Source of the DNA: Plantago elongata
Lineage: Eukaryota; Streptophyta; Magnoliopsida; Lamiales; Plantaginaceae
Assembly (NCBI GenBank): GCA_036897095.1
Contig: JAYMSP010000207.1
Span: forward strand, 1-64,000
Reading direction: 5' to 3'
DNA length: 64,000 nt
Below, piece after piece: positions 33,960 to 44,676 of the stretch (its first letter is position 1; each line of letters begins with the position of its first letter). The position numbers and the translations under genes are program-made. The notes beneath the pieces were generated by a model. The model saw nothing but the letters and a program-made list of their open reading frames with translations. It searched no databases and was not told where the DNA came from.

Positions 33960-34625
33960 TCTTACTCAAAGTCAGTTGTGAAGCAAAACATTTTACTTCC
34001 ATCTATTAACTAATTTTTCCGTCTCATTACAAACGAAACAATTCTTAAATGCACAATATTTAAAAAAATATATAGTATGTGGTTAAGAATGAGTTTGAGA
34101 TATAAAAGTACACGCGGACCCAATAATGTGTGGTGAAAAGTAACTTGTATTGTGAGGTTATTACTAAAAATGAAAAATATTTCGTTATTAACGGGATGCC
34201 CAAAACGGAAATATGTTTCGTTTGTAATGGGACAGAGGGAGTATGTAATAAGACCAAAATCCATGCATCCATTACCCGACGTCGGTTGTGAAGCAACACA
34301 TTCTACTTCGTGTTGCAGGGAGTACTACAATGAAAGAATAAAGTTCTCCGTTGTTTCAATAAAGTCCTAATTTTCAATAGTCTGGAGTTGTTTATGACAA
34401 GTATCCGAACTTGAAAGGGGATTCAAGTCGTATAATAAACGAGAAACTAATCCATTACTCGACGTTGGTTGTAAAGTGACACATTCTACTTCGCGTTGTG
34501 GGGAGTAATACATAGAAAGTATAAAGTTCTCCGCTGTTAGAATGAAGTGCTAATTTTCAATAGTTTGGGGGTGTTTATGAAAAGTATCCGAACTCGGAAG
34601 GGGATTTAAGTACTAGTATTATATG
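33960..34625. repeat. 183-bp tandem repeat, one copy split by a MITE
   Basis: ccattacccgacgtcggttg at 34269 recurs as ccattactcgacgttggttg at 34452. Both are followed by agttctccg, taattttcaatag and aagtatccgaact, giving a period of 183 bp. A third partial unit (gtcagttgtgaagcaaaaca) lies at 33971, just left of the MITE at 34013-34241. Confidence 0.8.
34013..34241. mobile_element. Stowaway-type MITE, 229 bp
   Basis: The left end (tccgtctcattacaaacgaa) and right end (ttcgtttgtaatgggacaga, then gggag) are inverted repeats flanked by TA (34011-34012 and 34242-34243). The internal family differs from the 9368-9604 element. Confidence 0.85.
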
Positions 34626-35440
34626 AGAAACTAATGACAGTGGATTAGTATATAATTGTGGGTAAGGTGCCTAAATGTGCTAAATCGTGAAACCCTAGGC
34701 ACAAGGGTATTTTTGTCGCGTTGGAAAAGCTGAATATTCTCTAGTTTACACTTGCTCTTAAATAACTGATTACCATTCTTGATTATCATTGTAAAACTAA
34801 TAAATCAGATTACTTAATTAATCTCCTTTGATAGATCTAGATTAACGAGTACTAATTCTCATTGACCAATTTCTTTACTCATAGGACTAGGGAGGGATAT
34901 TTCTTGACATTGGTAAGTGGAGTTAGCATATTAGCATAAGTTGTTAATTATATTGAGAGTCATGGATTATATAAATTCTCATGGACCCACTTTCACAAAA
35001 ATTAACACTTAAAACTTATTCCCATTAGCTTTTAGAATTCCCAAGCACTTTAATTATCATTTTAACTTTTATTATCAAATTGTTTTATAATTCTAGTGGA
35101 TTATATATGTTACGTTCTTATAAAAATAGGATAAAATCTGAATTTTCTAAAATCGTAAGAAGTATGGTATACATTTTTAAAATAAAATGAAAATCATGTT
35201 AAAGTGTAACTTTGTAGTACGATGCTAATCATCACATCAAGTAATGATTATTGAAACTTAAAACTCAAAAGAGAAACGAAAAGGAATTGAGAAATAGTAT
35301 GGAAAATTGTTGGGTATTATTAAGAGTGTCAGTCGTGGGATGCTTAAAAATTTTCTTTTAAATCAATCCTAAAAACTCCATTATACTATATTTAAGTGAT
35401 TATAGTTTTAGTCAAAAAATGTATGAAACCTAATCACTAA

Positions 35441-35692
35441 GGGGCTGATTGGAGTAGCATCCAAATGTCCGTTTGGATGCTATTCGAAAATTTTGTGTTT
35501 GTTATGACATTTAAATGCCGAAGATCGAAATGCCTTTGCAGTAGTAATATTTTTCTCTACCTATATAACAAACCTATAATACCATATCCAATTACAATTC
35601 TATACCAAACACAATTTTACAAACCCACTACAATTCCGATCACTATTCAAGCATTTAAATCGGAGCATTTAAGTCGCATGCCAATCAGCCCC
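35441..35692. mobile_element. Tourist/PIF-Harbinger-type MITE, 252 bp
   Basis: The ends ggggctgattgg and ccaatcagcccc are flanked by TAA on both sides (35438-35440 and 35693-35695). Exact inverted ends plus a TAA target duplication are diagnostic of the Harbinger superfamily. There is no transposase. Confidence 0.92.
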
Positions 35693-35695
35693 TAA

Positions 35696-36843
35696 ATGAG
35701 CTTATAAGACCCATCAATTACATCTTCAAATTTTTTTAGGGAGTGTTTAAATGAAAGATTTAATTTACACCCAAAAATATATTTAGTGTGAATTCACCAA
35801 TTTAAAATTTTTAAGATTGTTGATTTTAATTTATTTTTTATAATTTAATTTCATACATGAGATAAAATTAAATTTTAGAATTACACCAACAAGTGCTCTT
35901 ATCTGGTCAGAAATGATACTACTTGCAATAAATGTGGGTTCAGCCCAGCTTGGCAGGAGAGCCACGGCCCACAAAGTAAATATGAGTGTTTGACATTAAT
36001 AGGAACTTTGTACTTCTTAGTTCTCATCCAATGATCCAAATGCATTTACTTTACGTTGTATGGAGCACAGCATGCACCACTTAAACGCAGCTTTCTTTCG
36101 ATTTTCATGTATCGTTCCAAAGTTTTAATGGAGTTTAAGTCGAACACTATATAGTACCACATTAACAATGTACACCTTTTATCTCGTAATTATAATTAAT
36201 TATAATGTGCACGAATAAGAATAAAGATTTCAAGAAAAGATATATTTTAATATAATAAGACTATCATATAACCGACGAATCATATGTGATTAACAGTTAA
36301 CTGTATCGGTTTAAAGTTGCATCCGGACGGGCGGAAATGTTGCTAAGATATTGAGATGCTTTGACATGCATTCTTTTACAGTCTCTTGTACCGATGCAGC
36401 TAAAGCATCAGTTATATTTTAATTTAAAAATCTACGAGCATCAGTTCGATCACCATTAACGAATGCCTCTTAATATTTATTTCAAAATCACTAAAAAAGA
36501 TAAGGGGTAGTTGTAATTCGGTGGACAGACAACTAACAACTTTGCATCATATGCCTAACTAATACTAATACTTTACTCTAGTAGACTTCCAATTGTTTAT
36601 GCATCCAGTGATCCAACGATGGAGTATTATAAATGACGGAACCTATAAACCCTCATAGCATCAAAACAAATTGCTAGCAAGTATTCAAAATTCAACTATC
36701 CTAGTACTCAAGACATATATACCAACGGAAAAGCAAATACCACCAAGTATATTAGATCACTTGCGCTAACCTGAGGGAGATCACTAAACTAATCATCAAT
36801 TATGTAATCAATCTTACTGACTAGCAAAAATTAGCACCTAATC
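35696..36843. other. AT-rich spacer
   Basis: I see no gene and no clear repeat. 36290-36410 is a little more GC-balanced but without an open frame. Confidence 0.5.
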
Positions 36844-37171
36844 CGTTGAAATGGACTCATCTACCTCTTATAAGGGAAAAAAGTTGTTCATATCTTATAG
36901 TGAGTTCCCAAGTTACTTTCAAGCGATTTGATATGTTTAACAGGCCCCTTCACGTGTGAGTTGGTAGACCCAAGCTCAACACGTGACAACATAGGGGGGA
37001 CATAGAGGGACCAGAACAGTCCAAGACTGCATAACTTGAACAAACCATGGGCTCTAATACCATGTTGAAATGTGTTCATCTACCCTTTAAAAGGTATTGT
37101 AAGGGGAGAGAGTTGTCCATATCTTATAACAAGTGTCCAAGATACTTTCAAAAAAAGTGAGATGTTTAACA
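36844..37171 (-). mobile_element. TRIM-type miniature LTR retroelement fossil
   Basis: Two direct terminal repeats of about 99 and 109 bp (36844-36942 and 37063-37171) share gttgaaatg, ttcatctacc, catatcttata, ccaag and gatatgttta-like words, and both end in tttaaca. On the minus strand the copy at 37171-37063 is the upstream one. It is followed directly by a sequence close to the initiator-Met-tRNA primer-binding site (plus strand ggctctaatacca, 37050-37062). A purine-rich tract precedes the other repeat. The flanks taatc and caatc are a near-match for a 5-bp target duplication. The internal part is only about 120 bp, with no gag-pol. The terminal repeats have diverged substantially, so it is an old insertion, but its overall structure looks whole. 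Confidence 0.8.
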
Positions 37172-37860
37172 CAATCTACCGTCGCACTATTGTGATATTC
37201 GTCGAGGCTTCAACGGAGCCATAAGGTCACCCCTAACCTTATAGAATACTCGTGATGTCTTCACAAAAACAAGCTAACATAAACACGTCTTTTCTCAATA
37301 CAAAATCCACACTATTAGAAGTAGTACACGGGTGTTCTTTTACAAAATTGGAAAACTTAGTCTAACCTAGCATAGACAAGTTAGGCCCATAACTAAACTT
37401 AGTCATGTTTGGTATAAGAATTCAATTCAGAGAACCGAATTTATTATAACTTAAATTTTACGTAGCGCAGAATTCGACTTCTTTGGTGTTCTTGTGAAAA
37501 CTCGAAGTTTTAATTATATATCAATTAGTCTCTAAAAATTCAACTTTTCAAAATTCATTTAACAAACTACTAACCCCAGAGCATGCATAAATTAAACCAA
37601 CAAATAATCTACTAACTACTAGCTAACTAATAAAAGGATACTACCCTCAAATTTATCCACTTGTCACTTTAGTACCTCTATTTTAAAATTATTACAGATT
37701 CGTTCACAATTTTAACGAATTTTAAAATTACAATCAAACCCAAAAGTAAACTACTTCACCTATTTTATCTTTTCTTTATAATTTAAAAAATAAATTTATT
37801 GAACTTATTGCATAATTAACCCATAAAATTAAAATTATTATAATTAAAGACCCAAAAGTC
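37172..37860. other. AT-rich spacer
   Basis: No gene is seen. 37640-37860 (ctcaaatttatccacttgtc, ttagtacctc and long AT tracts) may be the left subterminal part of the element-like block that follows. Confidence 0.45.
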
Positions 37861-37864
37861 TACA

Positions 37865-38285
37865 AATTAACATTTGAACTCTTCTTCTTCCACCTTCTTC
37901 CCCAGCACATCCAACCACCATCTTCCTCAACACACCACCCCCATCAATCCACCATTCCCACCACCAACTCGGAATAATCTCCGATCGATAGCCCTGACAG
38001 CTCCAGATCGGAGCTGAACATCCCTGATCTCGGAGCTATTGACAACTCCTGATCGGAGTTGTAACAACTCCGATATGGAGCTGTTTCATCAGCTCCAACT
38101 GTTTCAGCTCCAATCTGGAGCTGTCAAACAGCTCCGGTAACCTCCACCGGAGCTGTAATATAGTTCCGGTCGTTCATTACACAGCTCCCTATCTGGTGGA
38201 GGCTCAATCGAAGCTTTTTTCCTGAAGATTATGAATGATGGAGGAAGGAGGTGGTGGAAGATGGAGGTGGTGGGGGTTGTTTTGT
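37865..38285. repeat. Palindrome-rich block with complementary outer arms
   Basis: The left arm is rich in cttcttccacc/ccaccatcttcc words and the right arm in ggaggaaggaggtggtggaag and gatggaggtggtggggg, so the ends are loosely complementary. Between them (about 37995-38200) some eight variants of the palindrome cagctcc-n-ggagctg follow one another (for example cagctccagatcggagctg and cagctccaatctggagctg). GC content is well above the surrounding sequence. It is most likely a foldback or Mutator-like non-autonomous element. No coding frame crosses it. Confidence 0.6.
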
Positions 38286-38315
38286 AGTTTTATAAAGTCA
38301 TGGGAAATTATTTGA

Positions 38316-38519
38316 ATGAGTAAGGTAATTTATAAACTCAGTGCTTTGCTTCTTGGTTTGAAAATGGCACTTGAGGATTTCCGGGAAATTCAGATGACTT
38401 TTGTCTATAGGGAATGTAATGAAGCTGTGGACAAGCTAGCCAAATATGAAAACTCTCATCTTTCATCTGATTTCAGGAATTCGGTTTATTCTAGCTTAAC
38501 TACTACTAGCTTCTTTTAA
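38316..38519 (+). pseudogene. RNase H-like (RVT_3) domain fragment
   Basis: 67 codons read ALLLGLKMALEDF, then FVYRECNEAVDKLAKYE and a Ser/Thr-rich tail. In plants this pairing of an AL-xGLxxAL helix with a V-R-x-N-xxADxLA-like helix is the C-terminal half of the RVT_3 RNase H-like domain, found in LINE-derived and orphan proteins. The N-terminal half with the catalytic acidic residues is absent. It is therefore a remnant, not an enzyme. Confidence 0.5.
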
Positions 38520-39290
38520 GTATTTTGGATATATCTCCCCCTTGGCTTACGCCTATTTTGGAACTTGATCGGAAGGTTGTAAGAATCCGTAATGGATCTA
38601 GGAATATTGTATTAGACTGATTTTGTTAATAGTTATTTCTAGTTTCAAATTTTTTTTACTAAAGCAATACAAATCATCACTTTTTTAAGGGAGACTTGTG
38701 CGTTTGAAAATCGATTGGCAGAGTCGATTCTTGTTGCCTTGTTCGCTCCATTGAAATTGTGTGTTGATTGAGTCGAACTGGTTGAGCTTGAAGCCCTGCT
38801 AAATTGTTCTAGTGTTTTCTTTCTGAAATCATGATGTTAGTGCTTCCTTTTTCCATGTGCTGAGTGTCTAATTAGTACTTGTGTTACATGCAACTAATTC
38901 AGATTGGGCTTTACGGTTTGTCAGTGGGTTTGTTGACAATTGACAGAAGTGTTAAGCCAGGTCCAACTATATTGGAACCAGCATGCAACACATTACCCTG
39001 TTGGACCATTCATCCAACTCAATCTAGGATTGTAATCAAGTTCAATCAGGCTACAATTGGAAATCCCAAGTAAAAGTGAGTGAAATTTATGAGGACACCA
39101 GCAGGAAATTAAATCAGAATTCAGAACATAAGGCTTTTTATACTCTAATCAACATGGAGGCCCAGAGATTATGTTCAAAGTTAACAAGAATTGCAAATTC
39201 TGAATCTTTTAAACAAAAGTACAACATTCACTATATTTTCATAAAAAGAAGGAAATTGATAGAAAATCAAGTAAATCAGCATTGACAACT
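38520..39290. other. Spacer and ACLA 3' flank
   Basis: 39100-39290 is probably the 3' UTR of the ACLA gene. 38520-39060 has mid-range GC but no conserved frame. Confidence 0.45.
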
Positions 39291-42200
39291 TCATGCAGCT
39301 GCACTGATACACTCAATAGCCTGTTTGCATATGCCAGTCATAGTTGCCTCAGGTCCATACACCTATCACAAAACAGCGGAAATAAGAACAAACACACCAC
39401 GGGCATCAATTTGTTTCTGAAGAAGTCTGAACCACAATAGAGACGTACCTCGATAGGAAGGCCAATTTCTTCAGCTAGAGTTCTCATTCTTGCAAGACCC
39501 TTTTGGTAGTTTGGACCTCCTCTCCTGACGTATAAATGCATTTGGGCAGCCTTAAGCTTCGATTCCTGTAAAATGAAATGCCAAATTACAGCTGAATCTA
39601 TGTGTTACGTATCTTTTCTTTTGTTGAATATATGATGAAATCTAGTACCTTTTCTTTTAGGGCTCTGATGATGCCGCTGAATGTGGCAGCAACATCGGTG
39701 AAGTTAGCAATTCCACCACCTATGACAAGGGCTCTCTTTCGGCCATCAGGATCTGCAGTTGCACACTGTAAACAGTTGGTTAGTATATTATCGATGTAGA
39801 GGTAGTCATGTTAAGTCCATCGAGTAACAAACTTTTTAAGCTTGACTGTAATGTTTCAAAACAAGAATGCAGTCCTTACATCAATAACAACTCTGGCATA
39901 CTGCAAGACCTCCTCTTCATTAGGGGCTCCACTGTATTCAGCGTAGTTCCCAAGCTCAGAAGCAAAGCCGAGATCACCAACCTGCAGGAACATACAAAGA
40001 CTAAATTAGTCTTAGAAATAGCAAATAATGTACTCAGACTCAGATGATGAATTTAGGGATGAGGAACCCACAGTGTCTGCATAGATGACACTCGCACCAC
40101 CTCCAGCAACCATAGTCCAAATTCTTCCTTTCGGGTTCAAGACTGTGAACTTGAGAGATGCACTTGTCTACAGAAAACAGCAAACAAAGATTTAATCAAA
40201 CAGTGTAGATATTAAACGGATTCTGTAGGAAGTTATTGGATTAGGTACATGTATATATATAACCCCTACACTTTTGCAGGTAGTTATTCCTCACTCGAAT
40301 TTGAAACACTATAATAAAATGGATATATTTATGTTTCTCAGGGAGCTACCAGGAAGTGTTTGGTAACCTAAAAACAGGATCAAGACTACTATGAATATCA
40401 ATAAGTTTAAAATTTCACCGGAGAAACAGAAAAGAGGCCAAATTTCAGGGGTGACTGTCATTCGAGCAAAGATTCACAGCCTAGTTTTATGTAGTTCAAG
40501 CCACATCCAGTGAGTACTGATGAAGACACAAAAAGCTATAGAATAGTTTGTTTTTTCAGCAAGTACCTTTTCGTCAAGTCCATGAATGAAGCTTTCAGTG
40601 GGGCTCATAACTCTTCCGAATGGCAATGGAAATTCAATACTTCCCCACCTGCAAGATAGAAGGTCGCATTAGAAACATTAGAGTATATAGTCTTGATTGT
40701 AATATGCTCCAGGCAGGCAGGCACTAGTCAAAGGAAAGTGGAGAGAAAAGAAATCAGTTTACTTTTTGAAGTTCTTGAAAGTAGCAGTATCATCGAGCTC
40801 GCCTCTCATATCCAATGGATATGGCTTTCCATCAACCAAGGTGAAAGGGTTCATCTCAAGAAAAGTGAAGTCCAAATCTGCATCCAGCGAAAATATCTCG
40901 GTTATCACAAAAATGGTACATACATCAAGGTATTTTAAATACCTTAACAAGACAGATTCTGTCAAAGATTTTATGCATACCTAAAAACAACTCATAGGCA
41001 ACTTTGATGAAGTCCTCAATCACATTTTTAATCTGAATCACGTATAAGAATTCAAATTAGTTAGTTTTAAGATCCGCACTATATCCATATATATATGTGA
41101 TGCAGATGTACAATGTATACCCATAGCTGTTGTAACGGATGAAATTAAATGTAACAATATGTATAATTAATAATGTACCTCCAAGGGAAGGGTTGCCACA
41201 AGTGGAGCACAGACCTCTGATGTGAATGATGTACCAGTTGCCAGAAAGATTGTCTTCACCTGGATAAAGCAGAAAGAAAACATCAATACTGGGCTGAATT
41301 AAGACAGAACTGTATAAGCTAATCGGACAAAACCTCAACTAACTCTATTCTACAAATGAAGTTTGTACCTTATCCCAGTTCTCTTCGATGTCAATTCCTC
41401 CACATTCAGAGAAGCTAATACTACAACCAAGCCTGTCAGATACAATGTTGAGGTAGAATTCCTCATTATGTGGGATAAATGGCTCAACAATGAATGTCGT
41501 AATGGGCCCTTTGCATCCTCCCATCTCTATCTGTTCAGGTAAGAAATATTCTTATTTTAGAAGAAAATCAAACCTAAATTACACCAGGTGGTGTATAGAT
41601 CACTAGTGCCTGATCGAAATACTAACAAATAAGGCATGATATATACAAAGTCACCAAGCATACCTCTTTGCCAAGACGCTCTTTCACAAAAGCAGCAACT
41701 CCAGCTAAATCGAGGTTCAGTGCAACAAGGCCACTTTTACCACGTTTCCCAAACAACATATCTGGTTTAACAACCAGTTTCGTGGATGAGAGCCATGGTT
41801 CCTTTTCTACTAGGTCATTGAAGTCTGTAGACTCAGTGACCTACACCATCATGAAACAGATTCTTTATTAGAACACAGTGTGATAAATAATTTGTCGATT
41901 TGGGTAATTTCTATAGGTTTTTTTTAATTATTTTTTTTAGGGTAATTTCTATAGGTACCTAATTGCAAACACCTTTAAACCATATACACTCTTCATTTAC
42001 ATGTCAGGCTGTGGAGGCCCTATTTCTAGATACATGTCCAAAGCAGGAAAACATTTAATACCACATATTTCCTTGCCATTTTGTGTTTACTTTTATATCT
42101 GCCATTGTTTGAACTTACTTTCTGATGTGCTCATTAATAAAGAATGAGCTTTCATCAACAAATTCGGTAAAAATGCAAAAGACACGCACATAACAAATGT

Positions 42201-42776
42201 CTTTGTTGTTAGGTAGCTAAGAAGAAATGATCTAACACTTACCTGCTTTTTATAGCAAAATCAGGAGATCCAAGAAAACAACATAACCGAATTATGGTCC
42301 TACTATTTCTCTATCAAGACACTAACTAATCCTTGATCTGTTTTTCGGCTTCTAAATCACGACTAATCTCTATTGCAACATCAAGTTCTTCAAAAAACTC
42401 AAAGGAGTACCAAGGACCAGCAATAACACAAGGAAAGGTTTTAATTTCAAACATCAGATGCCCAGATCATTTTTCAATTTACATAGCCAATAGCCTAATA
42501 CACAAAAAGCTACTAATGTGTATAAAAAATCGGTAACATTTACTAATTAGTAATGATCGATTTAAATGCAATGTATTGATTGTCAGTCACAAACTAAATA
42601 AGCAGCAAAACTCAGTCCCATTCATACAGCAATCAAAGCAACATAAACTGATTAGAGAGTAAGAAAACCAAACTCACCTGAGCAGATTTGATCTCCAACT
42701 CAGAGCCAGAAATCCTCTTGAAATGCTCTTTCAACAATCTCTTGGAATCATACTCTCTGATCTTCTTCCTCGCCAT
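39291..42776 (-). CDS. ACLA: ATP-citrate lyase subunit A
   Basis: Twelve exons: 42776-42678, 41840-41664, 41530-41369, 41259-41179, 41032-40981, 40877-40763, 40648-40567, 40167-40072, 39981-39880, 39765-39649, 39565-39449 and 39362-39291; 1272 nt, 423 aa, the usual plant length. It starts [18 protein letters not shown]. It has the ATP-grasp region ([41 protein letters not shown]) and the citrate-binding C-terminal part ([41 protein letters not shown]). It ends in CISAAA. With ACLB it forms the cytosolic heteromer that turns citrate, CoA and ATP into acetyl-CoA, oxaloacetate, ADP and phosphate, feeding wax, flavonoid and sterol synthesis. A 207-bp intron (42985-42779) sits in the 5' UTR with its acceptor three bases before the ATG. 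Nothing is broken. Confidence 0.97.
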
Positions 42777-43079
42777 TTCTAATCAAACAAAAAAAATCCC
42801 ACATTTTCAATCAAAACCGTAAAACACGAGATCCCATCTCCAGATCGAGCAAGAAACAACAGTCATAACACAGATCTGTTGCATCATCATTATCAAATCA
42901 AACTAACAAAAACTGGAGTACAAAACAATACAACACATTTCAATAATATCGAACAGAAACGAGAAAAGGAGAGATCTTTACTTACTTTTCAAGATAACAG
43001 AGAGGGATATGCGAAAGAATTTGGTAATACGCGACAAGTAAGCCACACAGATTGAATCTTGGCAATTTTCAGTCTCCTC

Positions 43080-43087
43080 TATTTATA
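43080..43087 (-). promoter_or_regulatory. TATA box of ACLA
   Basis: tataaata on the minus strand, about 95 bp upstream of the 5' UTR intron donor. Its position and sequence are normal for a plant core promoter. Confidence 0.7.
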
Positions 43088-44495
43088 GTGAGAAAGTTCA
43101 CTAGTAAATGAGGCGATATATTTATTTTCTATAATAAAGAAAACCATGTGGTTTTTTCTTGTTGCTGTCATTATAGCGGGAAATTGTCTACAGAGATAAA
43201 ATTGACCATACATGAAGAAGGAACAGAGCTACCTAACCTAACCAAACCAGACTGAAAATGCTCCTTTGCCAGAATCACCAACCAGTTTGGATATTATTTC
43301 CGAAATAACCATTTTTATCTTGTACGCATTTTGCATCTTTTAGTTAATTCATGAACGAATATTTAGCGATTAGAAAGATTCCAACCTCCGTAAATTATCA
43401 TAAAAGGTAAGCTAACGGAAATTTTTTTAATGCTAAACTATTTTTGAAATAATCCAATTTATCAACTAATTAATTTTAACTTAGATAAAATAAACTGTTT
43501 GTTAAGCATATCCTTATTATTTGGTACAAATTGGAATGTTACTAGTAAAATCATTTTAATAATGGGTATGGATCTACCACTATGTAAATGCAAATATAAA
43601 ATTGGATAGTAAAGTCCAGAGAATGGAACTTAAGCTTCACACTTGTCAAAAAATCCAAAAATTGGAATGTGGACATTAGAGAATTTTCCTCATTGGATTT
43701 GAAGTTTTAGCTGTGGAAATTACTAAACTATAACCAGTGTCATATGACTCACGGTAACACAAATGAGCAGTTTATAATATGGACTTATAGAGTAGCATAA
43801 CATTTTCTTAATTGCTTGCTCATCTTATCACTTAAGTCCGGTTTATTATACCGCTGGAGTGGTCATCTCCTTAGTCAAATCGAACATTTTATACATAAAA
43901 AATTCAATTTTAATTAAAAAATATTAATAAAAGTTTATACCAATCAGTCCTTTAAAGAGATTAAAAATGACAATCCAATAATTAAAGTTGACGTCCATAA
44001 ACCCAATTCGATAATGGTAACATTATAGTTGTCAGTGCTATATATACTGCTCTGCAGATTTTATCTGACTTTGACTTAGAAATAAGGATTCATTCACATT
44101 TGAGAGCAATGGGAATGCTCTTTGCCACCAATATCAACTTTCTCGTACCCAATGGTTTGGTCTATTTCACTACAATTCTGTGATTGATATTTATAACTCA
44201 TAAAAGAGTCTTGATGACAAAAAAAATAAAAAAATAAATATATATATATATATAAAAGCTGAATTGACTAAATTGAATGAGTTTAAATTGAAGAGAACAA
44301 AGTTTAAAACTAGCCAATTTCTTCATTTTTAGTGAATGTTTGATGGAGTAAATAAATTCACATATATTAAACATTTTTCATAAATTATGATGTGGTAAAG
44401 TTTGACTTATAAACATCTCGTCCCAAAATAGGTTCGAGGTGCAATTCTAAAGTTGTTTAGCGAATTAAGGTTGAGTTAAATCGAGTGGCAATTGT
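43088..44495. other. Divergent intergenic region between ACLA and SRPRB
   Basis: About 1.4 kb separates the two divergent promoters. It is mostly AT-rich with a TA microsatellite at 44239-44254. No extra gene is seen. Confidence 0.6.
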
Positions 44496-44504
44496 TATAA
44501 AAAG
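44496..44504 (+). promoter_or_regulatory. TATA box of the SRP receptor beta gene
   Basis: tataaaaag lies about 180 bp before the ATG at 44677. It is followed by a GA-rich leader. Confidence 0.65.
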
Positions 44505-44676
44505 CGAAAAGTAAAACTGGAGAGAGCACGATCAGAACGGCAGAAGCCAATCTCAGCTGGAAGAAGTATATTGGGCAAGAAAGAAGAAGATTGAATTATA
44601 CAGCAAATCAAATCAACTCAACCAGTCTAGGGTTTGTTGATTTCTTTCCTTTCCATTCCATTGATTGTTACAAACG

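Larger units (their letters stand above)
32145..35437. other. Receptor kinase 5' flank and repeat-rich spacer
   Basis: 32145 to about 32640 is the probable leader and promoter of the kinase gene. Beyond it come an old Stowaway copy (33228-33398), a decayed Harbinger-like arm (33585-33710), a tandem repeat with a MITE in it (33960-34620) and plain AT-rich sequence to 35437. Confidence 0.55.

Noticed and set aside
33971-34640. CRISPR-like array
   Set aside because: Plant nuclear context, a unit of 183 bp and only two to three copies: an ordinary tandem duplication.
44239-44254. TA repeat as a promoter element of the SRPRB gene
   Set aside because: A simple microsatellite. A better TATA box lies at 44496, at a normal distance from the leader.
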